Positions 24,088 to 32,732 of a stretch of 58,972 nt of DNA are shown here, piece by piece. Position numbers and translations under genes: made by a program. The notes below the pieces were generated by a model. That model searched no databases. It saw only the letters and a program-made list of their open reading frames with translations, and was not told where the DNA came from. The stretch comes from Devosia sp. Root635 (GTDB lineage Bacteria > Pseudomonadota > Alphaproteobacteria > Rhizobiales > Devosiaceae): contig NZ_LMGZ01000013.1 in assembly GCF_001427605.1 (NCBI RefSeq), positions 1 to 58,972 on the forward strand. The letters are read 5' to 3'. How positions within the stretch are numbered: position 1 is the stretch's first letter; each line of letters starts with the position of its first letter.

Positions 24088-25242
24088 CTACCAGTTGGTC
24101 ACGGAACCGTCCTGGCGCCGCAGATGCGGCGCTTCCCAGAATTTGAAGCTCTGCTTTTTCACCAGCGCCTCATCCACCTCGACGCCAAGGCCCGGCGCGT
24201 CGCCTACCTCGTAGACGGCGCCGTTGAGGCGCGGCTGGGTGATGAAAATCTCGGCATTGTCGAAGCCATGATAGAGCTCGCCCGGCGACGCCCGGGTTTC
24301 GAGCCAGGCGAAATTGGCCACGGAGGCCGCGAAGTGGATCGTCGCCGCCGTGCAGATCGGCCCCAGCGGATTGTGCGGCATCATGTCGACATAATGCGCC
24401 TCGCTCCAGCCGGCCACCTTCATCGCCTCGGTCAGCCCGCCGACATTGCACACATCGATGCGGTTGAACTGGTGGATGTCGCGCTCGATGAATGGCAGGA
24501 ACTGCCATTTGCTGGCGAATTCCTCGCCGATGGCGAAGGGCACGTCGGTCATCCTGCGCAGGGCCTCATAGGCCTCCGGTGTCTCGTCGCGGATCGGCTC
24601 CTCGAGGAAATCCAGCGTGCCGGACGGCATCTTCTGGCAATAGCTGGCGGCTTCCGCCACCGACAGCCGATGGTGGTAATCCACCCCCAGCACCACGTCG
24701 TCGCCCAGCGCCTCGCGCGCCTTGACGCACCATTTCGCCGTCTCGCCGATGCTCTGGCGCGGCTCGTAAACCTGCGAGTTGCCATGGCCATGCGGGAACA
24801 GGCGAATGCAATCCCAGCCCATCGCCATGAGCTCGCGCGCCTGCTCGATCATCTCCGGGCCGCACGGCCCCCTGGTGGTGGCAAAGGTCGGGATGCGGTC
24901 GCGCTGCTTGCCGCCCAGCAATTGATAGACCGGCACGCCAAGCGCCTTGCCCTTGATGTCGTGTAGCGCGATGTCGATCGCCGAGATCGCGGCGGTCAGC
25001 ACCCGCCCGCCCTCGAAATACTGGCTGCGATACATTTCCTGCCACAGCGCGCCTGTTGCCATCGCATCGCGCCCGATCAGGAATTCGCGATAATGCTCGA
25101 TGGCCCCGGCCACCGCCAGCTCACGCCCGCTGAGCCCGCTCTCGCCCCAGCCATGGATGCCCTCGTCGGTCTCCACCTTGACGATGAGCTGGTTCCGCGT
25201 GCCGACCCAGACCGGGTAGGGGATGATGGCGGTGATTTTCAT
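24088..25242 (-). CDS. Mandelate racemase/muconate lactonizing enzyme family dehydratase (galactonate-dehydratase-like)
   Basis: The 384-residue enolase-superfamily protein shows the metal ligands in VDYHHR, LEEPIRD and IGEEF, and the C-terminal barrel motif MPHNPLGPICTAA, close to that of D-galactonate dehydratase. The predicted reaction is loss of water from an aldonate or uronate-derived acid to a 2-keto-3-deoxy acid, in the cytosol. It is the fifth gene of the leftward ABC operon. Two other members of the superfamily lie at 31232 and 32733 under a divergent GntR gene. Substrate not assigned. Confidence 0.85.
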   Translation of the reverse strand: MKITAIIPYPVWVGTRNQLIVKVETDEGIHGWGESGLSGRELAVAGAIEHYREFLIGRDAMATGALWQEMYRSQYFEGGRVLTAAISAIDIALHDIKGKALGVPVYQLLGGKQRDRIPTFATTRGPCGPEMIEQARELMAMGWDCIRLFPHGHGNSQVYEPRQSIGETAKWCVKAREALGDDVVLGVDYHHRLSVAEAASYCQKMPSGTLDFLEEPIRDETPEAYEALRRMTDVPFAIGEEFASKWQFLPFIERDIHQFNRIDVCNVGGLTEAMKVAGWSEAHYVDMMPHNPLGPICTAATIHFAASVANFAWLETRASPGELYHGFDNAEIFITQPRLNGAVYEVGDAPGLGVEVDEALVKKQSFKFWEAPHLRRQDGSVTNW

Positions 25243-25285
25243 GGAAGAAACTCATGTTTCGATCTTTCCGCAAACACCGGGCGGC

Positions 25286-25391
25286 ACCTCCCCCTTGACG
25301 GGGGAGGTTGGGAGGGGGTGGCGGTTGGCCCGGATATCGGGGCCAAACGCCCCCCACCCTTGATCCCTCCCCGCAAGGGGGAGGGAGACGA
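25286..25391. repeat. Palindromic intergenic repeat, family A, copy 5
   Basis: CTCCCCCTTGACGGGGGAGG and CCTCCCCGCAAGGGGGAGGG arms; the centre has GGCCCGGATATCGGGGCC. It is inserted between ugpC and the enolase-family gene of one operon, so it is probably transcribed. Confidence 0.85.
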
Positions 25392-25422
25392 CTGAAACGA
25401 CCGTGACACCGCCATACCGCCC

Positions 25423-26508
25423 TCAAATCGCCTTCAGCGCCATCGTCGTCTCCGCATCGAACAGATGCATCCGCTCCTGGTCGAACTCGACCCAAACCAT
25501 CTCGTCGGGTTCGATCCTGGCGGTCGGTTCGAGGCTGATATTGACCACCGCGCCATTGATGAACACCTGCGCGAAGGTCACATCGCCGGTCGGCTCCACC
25601 GTATAGACCTTGCCCGGCACCGCCCCGGGCGTGGCCGCCTTGTGCAGTTTGAGCGTCGAATGGCGGGCGCCGAGCACGATTTTGTTGGTGGTCGAATTGG
25701 CCGCCTTGCGCGCATTGAGTTGCGACAGCGGCAGCTCCCAACCCTCGGGGCTCCTGAGCGCGTTGCCCACGGCTTCGAGCGGGATCAGGCTCATCGCCGG
25801 GCTGCCGACAAAGCTGGCCACGAATGTATTGACCGGGTTGGCGAACACATTGGCCGGCGTATCATATTGCTGCAGCAATCCGCCGCTCATCACCGCCATC
25901 TTGTCGGCCATGGTCACCGCTTCGAGCTGGTCATGCGTCACATAGACCACGGTGGCGTTGAGGTTGTGGTGGAAGCGCTTGATCTCGCTGCGCATCTGCA
26001 CGCGCAGCTTGGCATCGAGATTGGACAGCGGCTCGTCCATCAGGAACACGGCCGGGTCGCGCACCAGCGCCCGCCCCAAAGCCACGCGCTGCTGCTGTCC
26101 GCCCGACAGTTCGCGCGGCTTGCGATCGAGCAGGTGGGTGATGTCGAGCAGCCTGGCCGCATCCTGCACCTTGCGGTCGATCTCCTCCTTGGGGAGCTTG
26201 CGCATCTGCAGCGGGAAGGCGAGATTTTTGTAGACAGTCTTGTTGGGATAGAGCGCATAGTTCTGGAACACCATGGCGATGTCCCGGTCCTTGGGGTCGA
26301 GATCGTTGACGATGCGGTTGCCGATGCTGATATCGCCGCCGCTCATCGGCAACAGCCCGGCGATCAGGTTGAGCGTCGTCGTCTTGCCGCAGCCCGACGG
26401 GCCGACCAACGCGATGAATTCGCCGTCGTTGACGGTGAGCGAGACGTCGTTGACGGCATAGAGATTGCCGTAAGTCTTTATGACGTTCTGGAGGACCACC
26501 TCGGCCAT
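25423..26508 (-). CDS. ugpC: Sugar ABC transporter ATP-binding protein (UgpC/MalK type)
   Basis: The 361-residue ATPase has Walker A GPSGCGKTT (36-44), signature LSGGQQQR (133-140), Walker B VFLMDEP and the switch histidine in YVTHDQ. The C-terminal TOBE-like part (about 240-360) is typical of carbohydrate importers. ATG 26508 follows AGGAGATGAGCCG. The frame is open further upstream, but that region is antisense-frame sequence over the permease gene. It energises the transporter encoded with the two permeases and binding protein upstream. Confidence 0.93.
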   Translation of the reverse strand: MAEVVLQNVIKTYGNLYAVNDVSLTVNDGEFIALVGPSGCGKTTTLNLIAGLLPMSGGDISIGNRIVNDLDPKDRDIAMVFQNYALYPNKTVYKNLAFPLQMRKLPKEEIDRKVQDAARLLDITHLLDRKPRELSGGQQQRVALGRALVRDPAVFLMDEPLSNLDAKLRVQMRSEIKRFHHNLNATVVYVTHDQLEAVTMADKMAVMSGGLLQQYDTPANVFANPVNTFVASFVGSPAMSLIPLEAVGNALRSPEGWELPLSQLNARKAANSTTNKIVLGARHSTLKLHKAATPGAVPGKVYTVEPTGDVTFAQVFINGAVVNISLEPTARIEPDEMVWVEFDQERMHLFDAETTMALKAI

Positions 26509-26519
26509 CGGCTCATCTC

Positions 26520-27404
26520 CTAATGTTTGACGGCGCCTTCGGTGAGGGCACGCACGAAGTATTTCTGCAGGACCAGGAACATCACCACGACGGGCACGCT
26601 CATGAGGAAAGTGGCGGCCATCAGCCCCGGCCAGTCGGTGGCGAATTCGGTGAAGAACCGCTGGATGCCGACCGGCAGGGTCATCTGGTCGTCGCGCGAC
26701 AGGAAGGTGTAGGCGTAGACATATTCGTTCCACGCCCCGATGAACGAGAAGATGGACGTGGCGATGATGCCCGGCGTCGATAGCGGCATGACGATCAGCA
26801 GGAACGCCTGCAGCCGCGTCGCCCCGTCGATCCGCGCCGCCTGTTCGAGCTGGATGGGGATGTTGTCGTAAAACCCCTTGAGCAGCCAGATCGACAGCGG
26901 CAGTCCGAAGGTCAGATAGGTCAGGATCAGCGATCCATGCGTATTGACCAGCCCCATCCACCGCATCAGCAGGAACAGCGGCATCAGGAACACCACGGCC
27001 GGGAACATGTTGCGCACCAGCACGGCGAAGAACATGAAGTTGCGGCCCGGAAAGCGGAAGCGCGAGAAGGCATAGGCCGCCGGCACCGCCACCACCACGC
27101 CCAGGATCGTGGTCAGCAGCGATACATAGAAGCTGTTCCAGAAGTAGCGCAGGAAATCCTGCCCGATGCGCTGGGTGGGGTCGAGCAGCTTGAAATAGTT
27201 GTTCAGCGTCGGCTCGGCCGGCCACCATTGCGGTGGATATTGCATGGCCGCGAACTGCGACTTGACCGAGGTCAGGATCATCCAGGCCATCGGCAGCACG
27301 GTGAACAGCAGCAGGAAGGTCAGGAACACCCGCCCCGCCCAGCGCCACCAGTCGACGGGTTTCTTCACCACCGGACGGATGCGGGTCGCGGTTGTGTCAG
27401 TCAT
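26520..27404 (-). CDS. Carbohydrate ABC transporter permease (MalG type)
   Basis: The 294-residue protein has six membrane helices and the EAA loop EQAARIDGATRLQAFLLIVMP for contact with the ATPase. ATG 27404 (MTDTTATR) was preferred over an ATG 14 codons earlier that lies in unrelated sequence. It ends 11 bases before ugpC. Confidence 0.92.
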   Translation of the reverse strand: MTDTTATRIRPVVKKPVDWWRWAGRVFLTFLLLFTVLPMAWMILTSVKSQFAAMQYPPQWWPAEPTLNNYFKLLDPTQRIGQDFLRYFWNSFYVSLLTTILGVVVAVPAAYAFSRFRFPGRNFMFFAVLVRNMFPAVVFLMPLFLLMRWMGLVNTHGSLILTYLTFGLPLSIWLLKGFYDNIPIQLEQAARIDGATRLQAFLLIVMPLSTPGIIATSIFSFIGAWNEYVYAYTFLSRDDQMTLPVGIQRFFTEFATDWPGLMAATFLMSVPVVVMFLVLQKYFVRALTEGAVKH

Positions 27405-27437
27405 GGCTGCGCTCCCGATTCCGCGCAAGCGCCCAAC

Positions 27438-27543
27438 GACCCCCACCCCCGGCCCCTCCCCTCAAGGGGGAGGGGTGCAATGGAACCGAAGCCCGCAGTC
27501 AGGCCTCCCCTCCCCCTTGAGGGGAGGGGTTGGGGGTGGGGGT
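27438..27543. repeat. Palindromic intergenic repeat, family A, copy 6
   Basis: Nearly perfect: GACCCCCACCCCCGGCCCCT at the left mirrors GGGGTTGGGGGTGGGGGTC at the right, with a hairpin in each arm. It lies between the two permease genes of one operon. Confidence 0.85.
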
Positions 27544-27567
27544 CCATCAGTCTGGCTGCCGACTCAC

Positions 27568-28533
27568 TCATGCGCCTTGCCTCGTTTCGTCGCCGCGGGT
27601 CAGCGCCTTCACGTAGAAGTAGCCCAGCGTCATCATCACCACGAACAGGATCACCGCATAGGCCGAGGCCGCGCCCCATTGCTGGCGCCCGAAGGCGAGC
27701 TGGTAGATATGGGTGATCCAGATATGGGAGGCGTCGGCCGGCCCGCCGCCGGTCATCACGAAGGGAATGATGAACGAGTTGAAATTGGCCACCATTAGCA
27801 GCAGGATCGTCACCATCGACACGCCCTTGAGATGGGGGAAGGTGACGTGCCAGAAGCGGTCCCAGGTATTGGCGCCATCCACCATGGCGGCGCGGTGCAA
27901 CTGGTCCGGCACCGTCTGCAGCCCGGCCATCAGCATCACCATGGCGAAGGAGAATTCCTTCCAGATATTGACCACGATCAGCGAGGCGAGAACGGTCTGC
28001 CGGTTATCGAGGAAATTGATCGGCTCGTCGGTAAAGCCCAAAGCCACCGAAATCGCCCCGATCACCCCGAAATCGGAGTGGTAGAGCCATTTCCACACAT
28101 AGGATGCCGCCACGGCGCTGATCACATAGGGGATCAGCAGCAGCGCCCGCAGCACGCCGCGGCCGACGAATTCGCGGTGCAGCGACAAGGCAGCGCCGAG
28201 GCCCAGCAGGAATGAAAACACCGTCGAGGCCAGGGTCCAGATGATGGTCTGGATGGTCACCTCGTGGAACACCGACGAGTTGAGCACCAGCGAATAATTG
28301 CTCAGCCCGGTCCAGATCTTGTCCTTCATCTGCAGGTTGGGCGGCGTGCGGAAAAAGCTCAGCTCGATCGTGTAGTAGATCGGAAAGGCGATCACCACGA
28401 GCATGACGATCAGCGCCGGCAGCACGTAGAGATAGTCAGCGCGATGCTTGATGATGCGGCTGACGATATTGGGTTTTTTCTGCACCGCCCTGGCGGCCGA
28501 TGGCCCTGCGGCTTGCCCTGTTATCGTGCTCAC
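27568..28533 (-). CDS. Carbohydrate ABC transporter permease (MalF type)
   Basis: The 321-residue protein has six predicted membrane helices after a basic N-terminal tail and the EAA-type loop HRAAMVDGANTWDRFWHVTFP. The start was placed at GTG 28533, which has AAAGGACGGC upstream; a longer reading to ATG 28572 lies within the upstream hairpin. It pairs with the MalG-type permease. Confidence 0.9.
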   Translation of the reverse strand: MSTITGQAAGPSAARAVQKKPNIVSRIIKHRADYLYVLPALIVMLVVIAFPIYYTIELSFFRTPPNLQMKDKIWTGLSNYSLVLNSSVFHEVTIQTIIWTLASTVFSFLLGLGAALSLHREFVGRGVLRALLLIPYVISAVAASYVWKWLYHSDFGVIGAISVALGFTDEPINFLDNRQTVLASLIVVNIWKEFSFAMVMLMAGLQTVPDQLHRAAMVDGANTWDRFWHVTFPHLKGVSMVTILLLMVANFNSFIIPFVMTGGGPADASHIWITHIYQLAFGRQQWGAASAYAVILFVVMMTLGYFYVKALTRGDETRQGA

Positions 28534-28562
28534 GCGCCGTCCTTTCTTCGATGTCGAAAGCA

Positions 28563-28586
28563 CCGGCGGCACCTGGGCGCCGCCGG
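28563..28586 (-). terminator. Stem-loop between the binding-protein and MalF-type genes
   Basis: CCGGCGGC / GCCGCCGG, an 8-bp perfect stem with an 8-base loop, just after the stop of the binding-protein gene. It is similar in position to the hairpins after the other binding-protein genes here and probably favours binding-protein expression. Confidence 0.55.
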
Positions 28587-28604
28587 CATGGGCAGGGAGG
28601 AACC

Positions 28605-30104
28605 TTAGAGCCCGCCGCCGAGCAGGGCGTCGACCTTGGCCGCCGCGTCGGCCGCCGCTTCATCCACCGTCATGCGTTCGGTCAAGGCGTTCTGCAGCAT
28701 GTCGGGAACGATGATGTTCATGATCTCGGTCGCCTCGGGAATGACCGGGAAGGGGATGCCGCTGGGCAGCATGGATGTGGTGACGTCGAGGAACTTGATG
28801 GTGTCGAGGCGTTCCTTCATCCATTCGGTCTTGAAGCCGGCGAGATTGCCTGGATTGGACCCGGTCCAGGCCAGCTTGGTCGACCATTCCGGGCTGTTCC
28901 AGAAGCAGGCGAAGGCCTTGGCCGCCATCTCGTCGAATCCGCCCTCGACATACTCCTCATTGATGAAGTGCATGTTGGAGCCGCCGAACACCACGGCGCG
29001 ACGTGCCGGACCTTCCGGGATCAGGCCGTAGCGCATATTGGCCACCACGGTATCGGCGACCTCCTTGTCGGCGCCCGTCGCCTGGCCCGCCAGGTCCACC
29101 ATCTTGGCATATTCGGACGGGTGGGCGATCATCATGGCCAACTGGCCGGCGATGAAGGGCGACTGGTTTTCGTTCTGCGTATTGGTCAGGGCCGAGGTCG
29201 GCACCGATTTGTCGCGGACATACATGTCGTACGCCGCCTGCAAGGCCGCCTTGGCGCCGTCATTGTCGAGATAGGAATCCTGGTAGCTGGGGCTGGCCTC
29301 GGCTTCGTCCAGCGCGCCGCCGCCATAGGCCCAGAGCTGGGGCATGAAGCGGAACGGCGTATTGCCGGCATTCTGCCGGGCGACCAGGCCATAGCCGGAA
29401 ATGCCCAGCTTGTCGTGGATGGTCTTGGAATAGGTGACCACGTCGTCCCAGGTTGCCGGCGGGCTTTCCGGGTCGAGGCCGGCCCGCTCGAAGATATCGG
29501 CATTCCAGATCATGGCCATGGTTTCGTTATTGGTCGGCACGCCATAGGTCACGCCGTCCCAGGTCACCGATTTCATGGCGCCGGGCCAGAAGTCGGCGGT
29601 GGGATAGCCGATATCTTCCGGCGCCAATTCCTGGAAATAGCCCTTGGAGGCGAATTCCACGCCACCCAGGATTTGCAGGCGCACCACCATCGGCCCGGCA
29701 TTGCCGAGCAGGGTGGTACGCAGCCGGTCGAGCAATTGGTTGTAGTCGATATTCTGCGCGTCGGTTTCGATATTGGGATAGGTCTTGGCCCAGGCGGCCC
29801 AGAATTCGTCGTTGATCTGGTGTTCGATCTGTGGCGATGCCTCGGTCGGCCCGGTCCACCAATAGGTCAGCCGGCCGGTATAATCGAGCGGCACCACGTC
29901 GGCGCAATGGCCTGCGGTGTCGAAGGTCTCGGTGCCGGCGATGGATTTGATATAGTCCGGCGACCATTGGCTGAGATCGACCGACTGGGCGTAAGCGGTC
30001 GTCGACATCAGGGACGTGGTCGTCAGTGCCGCAATGGCATAGGCAACGACCTGCCGACGGATCGGCGCGCCCGACCGCATGTCGCGGCCTTGCAAATTCG
30101 TCAT
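28605..30104 (-). CDS. Sugar ABC transporter substrate-binding protein (family 1)
   Basis: The 499-residue protein has a signal sequence with a long basic lead (hydrophobic part about 20-36, cut near TAYAQ). ATG 30104 follows GAGGAGGACTATCG. The fold has the family-1 pattern with hinge-like segments TYGVPTNNET and PPATWDDVVTYSKTI. At about 460 mature residues it is larger than usual maltose-type binding proteins. Partners are two permeases, UgpC, a dehydratase and an aldolase, so the ligand is probably a sugar acid or an oligosaccharide containing one. Confidence 0.88.
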   Translation of the reverse strand: MTNLQGRDMRSGAPIRRQVVAYAIAALTTTSLMSTTAYAQSVDLSQWSPDYIKSIAGTETFDTAGHCADVVPLDYTGRLTYWWTGPTEASPQIEHQINDEFWAAWAKTYPNIETDAQNIDYNQLLDRLRTTLLGNAGPMVVRLQILGGVEFASKGYFQELAPEDIGYPTADFWPGAMKSVTWDGVTYGVPTNNETMAMIWNADIFERAGLDPESPPATWDDVVTYSKTIHDKLGISGYGLVARQNAGNTPFRFMPQLWAYGGGALDEAEASPSYQDSYLDNDGAKAALQAAYDMYVRDKSVPTSALTNTQNENQSPFIAGQLAMMIAHPSEYAKMVDLAGQATGADKEVADTVVANMRYGLIPEGPARRAVVFGGSNMHFINEEYVEGGFDEMAAKAFACFWNSPEWSTKLAWTGSNPGNLAGFKTEWMKERLDTIKFLDVTTSMLPSGIPFPVIPEATEIMNIIVPDMLQNALTERMTVDEAAADAAAKVDALLGGGL

Positions 30105-30204
30105 CGATAGTCCTCCTCGCGTTCGGAAGACCGTCCAGCCCCCTCGGCCGAACCTGGGCTTCCTCGCAGCACCTGCTGCGCCTCCTCGATATGCAGACTG
30201 TCGC

Positions 30205-30216
30205 GGTAGCGCTAAC
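30205..30216. promoter_or_regulatory. AGCGCT-core operator-like site 1 (GGTAGCGCTAAC)
   Basis: It lies 101 bases upstream of the leftward binding-protein gene and resembles the perfect palindrome at 30398. The AGCGCT core is typical of LacI-family operators. The 30105-30377 gap holds no gene; it also has an A+T-rich stretch (30275-30330), probably the divergent promoters. Confidence 0.5.
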
Positions 30217-30377
30217 AACCTACTGGCGGGTCCGGCTTGTTGCCCCTTGTTTCCCGCGGACCGAACACTCCCAGACCAAAACTTATCTGTCAATAACGAA
30301 TGGATCATACATTATTTTGTAATTTTAGCGTGCCAACTGGCTTGGCTTGTCCCGCAAAGCCGCCTAAAACAGGGGCT

Positions 30378-31082
30378 ATGAGCGAAACTGACGTGCCGGT
30401 AGCGCTACCCGAAAGCGCAAATGATCCACAGGCATCCGTGTATGAAATGATCCGCGAGGACATCATTTCGGCCCGGCTGCAACCCAATGCCCGGCTCAAG
30501 GTCGCCGACCTCGCCACCGCCTACGGCACCTCCACCAATCCGGTGCGCGAGGCCCTCCAGCAATTGCGCGGCGAAGGCTTCGTGGTGATGGAGCCCAATC
30601 GCGGGGCCCGCGTCGTCGCCATCGACGAGGATTTCGTCCGCGACATCATCGAGATCGAGATGCTGATCGAGCCGGCGCTGACGCGGTGGTTCGTCACCAT
30701 CGCCGCCGATACCGACATCGCCGATCTGGAAGCGTCCCAGGCCGAGATCGAGGCGCTCAATTTCGCCGATCCGCGCCAGCATGGCGAACTCGATACCCGC
30801 TTTCACCAACTCATCTATGACCGCCACTACAACCGCCATGCCGCCGAGCTGTGGTGGAAGCATCGCGAGATCCTGCGCGCCATCAGCCGCCGCTTTCCCA
30901 CCTCGCTCAGTCGCCGCCAGGCCGTGTTGCGCGAGCATCGCGAACTGATCGAGGCCATCCGCGCCCAGGACGCCGACCGCGCCGCGTCAGTGGTGGCGCG
31001 CCATGTCGAGGGCTCGGGCCGCCACATCATCGAGCAGATGGGCGTGGCCAAACGCAACGGGGCCCGGAGGAGCGGCGGGTAG
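30378..31082 (+). CDS. GntR-family regulator (FCD domain) of the sugar-acid cluster
   Basis: The 234-residue protein has a winged helix (about 20-85: VYEMIREDIISARLQPN, then TSTNPVREALQQLRGEGFV) and an FCD domain (about 95-225). ATG 30378 follows AGGGG; the longer frame would start inside the A+T-rich promoter. It is divergent from the ABC/dehydratase/aldolase operon and upstream of two enolase-family genes, so it probably controls sugar-acid use in both directions. The effector is unknown. Confidence 0.88.
   Translation: MSETDVPVALPESANDPQASVYEMIREDIISARLQPNARLKVADLATAYGTSTNPVREALQQLRGEGFVVMEPNRGARVVAIDEDFVRDIIEIEMLIEPALTRWFVTIAADTDIADLEASQAEIEALNFADPRQHGELDTRFHQLIYDRHYNRHAAELWWKHREILRAISRRFPTSLSRRQAVLREHRELIEAIRAQDADRAASVVARHVEGSGRHIIEQMGVAKRNGARRSGG
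30398..30409. promoter_or_regulatory. AGCGCT-core operator-like site 2, perfect palindrome GGTAGCGCTACC
   Basis: A perfect 12-bp palindrome inside the first codons of the GntR gene. Together with 30205 it brackets the divergent promoters at a distance of 193 bp. Which protein binds is not clear, since FCD-type GntR regulators do not usually use this core. Confidence 0.5.
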
Positions 31083-31102
31083 CGTTCGGAATTCTCAGTC
31101 GG

Positions 31103-31193
31103 CCTCCCTCCCCCTTGAGGGGAGGGCCGGGGAGGGGGTGGTTTGGTGATCACCGAAGAACTCCTCCCTCGATCCCCCTCAAGGGGGAGGGAA
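31103..31193. repeat. Palindromic intergenic repeat, family A, copy 7
   Basis: CTCCCCCTTGAGGGGAGGG and CCCCCTCAAGGGGGAGGG arms about 50 bp apart. It lies between the GntR gene and the next enolase-family gene. Confidence 0.85.
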
Positions 31194-31231
31194 GGTCGAC
31201 GGAGGGGACAGACAATTGAGGGGAGATTTTC

Positions 31232-32587
31232 ATGACGAAGGAATTTGCCGAGACTATCGAGAACAATGTCCGCATGAGCTCGCGCCCGAGCGAGTTGCGC
31301 ATCACCGATATCCGCGTCGCCGAGATCGTCGGCGCGCCCTTCACCTCGGCTTTGCTCAAGATTTACACCAACCAGGGCATTGTCGGGCTGGGCGAGGTGC
31401 GCGACGGCGCCAGCGCCACCTATGCGCTGATGCTCAAGAGCCGGCTGCTGGGCGAAAATCCCTGTGATATCGACCGCCTGTTCCGCCGCATCAAGCAGTT
31501 CGGCGGCCACGGCAGGCAGGGCGGCGGCGTCTCGGCCATTGAGATCGCGCTATGGGACCTGGCTGGCAAGGCCTATGGCGTGCCCATCTACCAGATGTTG
31601 GGCGGCAAGTTCCGCGACAAGGTGCGCGTCTATTGCGATACCGACGCCGAAAAGCCCAGCGGAACCGAGACCGGCAAGCGGCTGAAAGCGCGCATGGAGC
31701 TCGGCTTCACCTTCCTCAAGATGGATCTCGGCCTGATGCAGATCGCCGATGTGCCCGGCGCCGTCGTCGCCCCGGCCGGCTCGCTGGAAGGCTATCGCAT
31801 CCATCCCGGCCGCGGCCCGGTCAAGTCCATGGAAGACCGCCGCGCCCGCAACGCGGTCTATGACACGCACAATGTCCGCCACCCGTTCAGCGGGTTGCAT
31901 TTTACCGACAAGGGCCTCGACCTGCTCGAGCAATATATCCACGAGGTCCGCGAGGTCATCGGCTACGAAGTGCCGCTGGCCATCGACCATGTCGGCCACA
32001 TCTCGCTGCAGAACGGCATAAGGCTGGCGCGGCGCATCGAGAAATACGTGCCCGCCTGGCTCGAGGACGTCATCCCCTGGCAATATACCGACCAGTATCG
32101 CCAGCTCCAGGAAGCGACCACGGTGCCCATCTGCACCGGCGAGGACATCTACCTCAAGGAAGGCTTCGAGCCGCTGCTGAAGTCGGGCATCTCGGTCATC
32201 CATCCGGACCTGCTGACCTCGGGCGGCATCCTCGAAACCAAGAAGCTCGGCGACGCTGCCCAGGACCATGGCGTGGCCATGGCCATTCACATGGCCGAAA
32301 GCCCCATCGCCGCCATGGCCGCCGCCCATGTCGCCATCGCCACGGAAAACTTCATGGCGCTCGAATATCACAGCGTCGAGGTCGACTGGTGGGACGATAT
32401 CGTCACCGGCCTGCCCAAGCCCCTGGTCAAGGACGGCTTCATCACCGTGCCCGACAAGCCGGGCCTGGGCATAGACGACGTGGTCGACGAGGTCATCAGC
32501 CAGCACCTGCAACCCGGCGTCACCGGCATCTGGCAACCCACCGACCATTGGGACCAGGAATATTCCTGGGATCGCACCTGGAGCTGA
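31232..32587 (+). CDS. Enolase-superfamily (MR/MLE) sugar-acid dehydratase, second paralogue
   Basis: The 451-residue protein has the N-terminal capping domain (about 20-145) and the barrel, with probable metal ligands in AIDHVGH, LEDVIPW and TGEDIY, and a late histidine in AIHMAESP. It is longer than the usual about 400 residues because of an insertion near 170-215. ATG 31232 follows GAGGGGAGATTTTC. It is only distantly like the 24088 paralogue. Dehydration of an acid sugar is the family-based guess. Confidence 0.85.
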   Translation: MTKEFAETIENNVRMSSRPSELRITDIRVAEIVGAPFTSALLKIYTNQGIVGLGEVRDGASATYALMLKSRLLGENPCDIDRLFRRIKQFGGHGRQGGGVSAIEIALWDLAGKAYGVPIYQMLGGKFRDKVRVYCDTDAEKPSGTETGKRLKARMELGFTFLKMDLGLMQIADVPGAVVAPAGSLEGYRIHPGRGPVKSMEDRRARNAVYDTHNVRHPFSGLHFTDKGLDLLEQYIHEVREVIGYEVPLAIDHVGHISLQNGIRLARRIEKYVPAWLEDVIPWQYTDQYRQLQEATTVPICTGEDIYLKEGFEPLLKSGISVIHPDLLTSGGILETKKLGDAAQDHGVAMAIHMAESPIAAMAAAHVAIATENFMALEYHSVEVDWWDDIVTGLPKPLVKDGFITVPDKPGLGIDDVVDEVISQHLQPGVTGIWQPTDHWDQEYSWDRTWS

Positions 32588-32713
32588 CACCTCTCCCTTC
32601 GGGGGAGAGGTCGACCCGTCTTCGGGTCGGGTGAGGGGGCCTTCCCCACGCACCGACCCCGTAAAGGCCCCCTCACCCGGCGCTAGCGCGCCGACCTCTC
32701 CCCCAAAGGAGAG
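32588..32713. repeat. Palindromic intergenic repeat, family B, copy 1
   Basis: The ends are CACCTCTCCCTTCGGGGGAG and CTCTCCCCCAAAGGAGAGG. Inside, GGGTGAGGGGGCCTTC and AAGGCCCCCTCACCC make a second pair. The same element, with different loops, lies between the two ATPase genes at 57687. Confidence 0.85.
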
Positions 32714-32732
32714 GCGAAGAAAGGCAAAAAGG

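Noticed and set aside
25423..27348. An apparent 641-residue ATPase with a long N-terminal extension
   Set aside because: The extension is the wrong frame of the MalG-type permease gene; UgpC begins at ATG 26508 with a ribosome site.
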